This document shows positions 63,946 to 64,000 of a stretch of 64,000 bases of DNA, piece by piece. Position 1 is the first letter of the stretch. Every line of letters begins with the position of its first letter. The stretch is from contig VGHJ01000001.1 in NCBI GenBank assembly GCA_016868295.1, positions 112,407-176,406 on the forward strand, given 5' to 3'. The notes beneath the pieces were generated by a model. The model was not told the origin of the DNA. It was given only the letters and a program-made list of their open reading frames with translations, and did no database searches. Both the position numbers and the translations under genes were made by a program. Source of the DNA: Betaproteobacteria bacterium (lineage in GTDB: Bacteria > Pseudomonadota > Gammaproteobacteria > Burkholderiales > Rhodocyclaceae).

Positions 63946-63970
63946 AAAAGGGCAGCGCAGCTGCCCTTTT
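63946..63970 (+). terminator. Intrinsic terminator of the atp operon
   Basis: AAAAGGGCAGC (63946-63956) pairs with GCTGCCCTTTT (63960-63970) around a three-base loop, 21 bases after the atpC stop. Confidence 0.9.
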
Positions 63971-63977
63971 GCTTTCC

Positions 63978-64000
63978 CCCTCGCCCCTCCGGGGAGAGGG
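63978..64000. repeat. Partial GC-rich palindromic repeat at window end
   Basis: CCCTCGCCCC pairs imperfectly with GGGGAGAGGG around TCC, resembling the family copy at 63446-63485. Cut by the window edge, so its full extent is unknown. Confidence 0.45.

Overview
The window is a gene-dense, GC-rich stretch of a betaproteobacterial chromosome that contains the replication-origin region. The gene orders metX-metW, regulatory PTS (EIIA-HPr-EI) behind gshA-gshB, mreBCD-mrdA-rodA-rlpA-dacA-dat-ybeD-lipB-lipA, smg-topB and rpmH-rnpA-yidD-yidC-mnmE point to Betaproteobacteria, perhaps Rhodocyclales. That placement rests on gene order and protein style only. Nearly all of it is housekeeping. I found no tRNA, rRNA, CRISPR array, prophage or intact insertion sequence.

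Layout. 0-10.4 kb (+): an orphan adenine DNA methyltransferase, glutathione synthesis (gshA, gshB), apbE, a regulatory phosphotransferase chain, then a SAM-II riboswitch with its own terminator in front of metX-metW and an AmpG-like transporter. 10.5-12.3 kb (-): the yqjD-yqjE-yqjK membrane trio and exonuclease III. 12.3-14.3 kb (+): pyrE, an exported coiled-coil protein and a YhhN protein. 14.3-18.0 kb (-): gatC-gatA-lipoprotein-gatB. 18.1-29.2 kb (+): a long run for cell shape and peptidoglycan that continues into lipoate synthesis. 29.2-30.5 kb: a small decaying patch (truncated hemerythrin-like gene, dinB, frameshifted DUF4197 gene). 30.6-40.3 kb: rep, htpX, fmt-def, a LysM protein, dprA, smg and topB. 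40.3-46.1 kb (-): dnaA-dnaN-gyrB and a metallo-beta-lactamase-fold gene.

Origin and right arm. DnaA boxes occur on both sides of dnaA, and transcription diverges at about 46.2 kb. To the right (+) lie rpmH-rnpA-yidD-yidC-mnmE, a TauE/SafE gene flanked by two parS sites, mnmG-rsmG-parA-parB, a two-gene insertion on the minus strand (ArsR regulator and Tat-type amidohydrolase), and the complete F1Fo ATP synthase operon atpIBEFHAGDC.

The signals least explained by gene annotation are: a SAM-II aptamer whose 3' conserved segment can pair with the loop of the following terminator; a recurring RCTGACTTT motif, often behind a hairpin with a CGCCGTC arm; a family of GC-rich palindromes, two of which lie inside the 5' ends of rlpA and lipB; a 20-bp perfect inverted repeat before mrdA; an intrinsic-terminator-like hairpin inside rnpA; and a parS site lying on a start codon.
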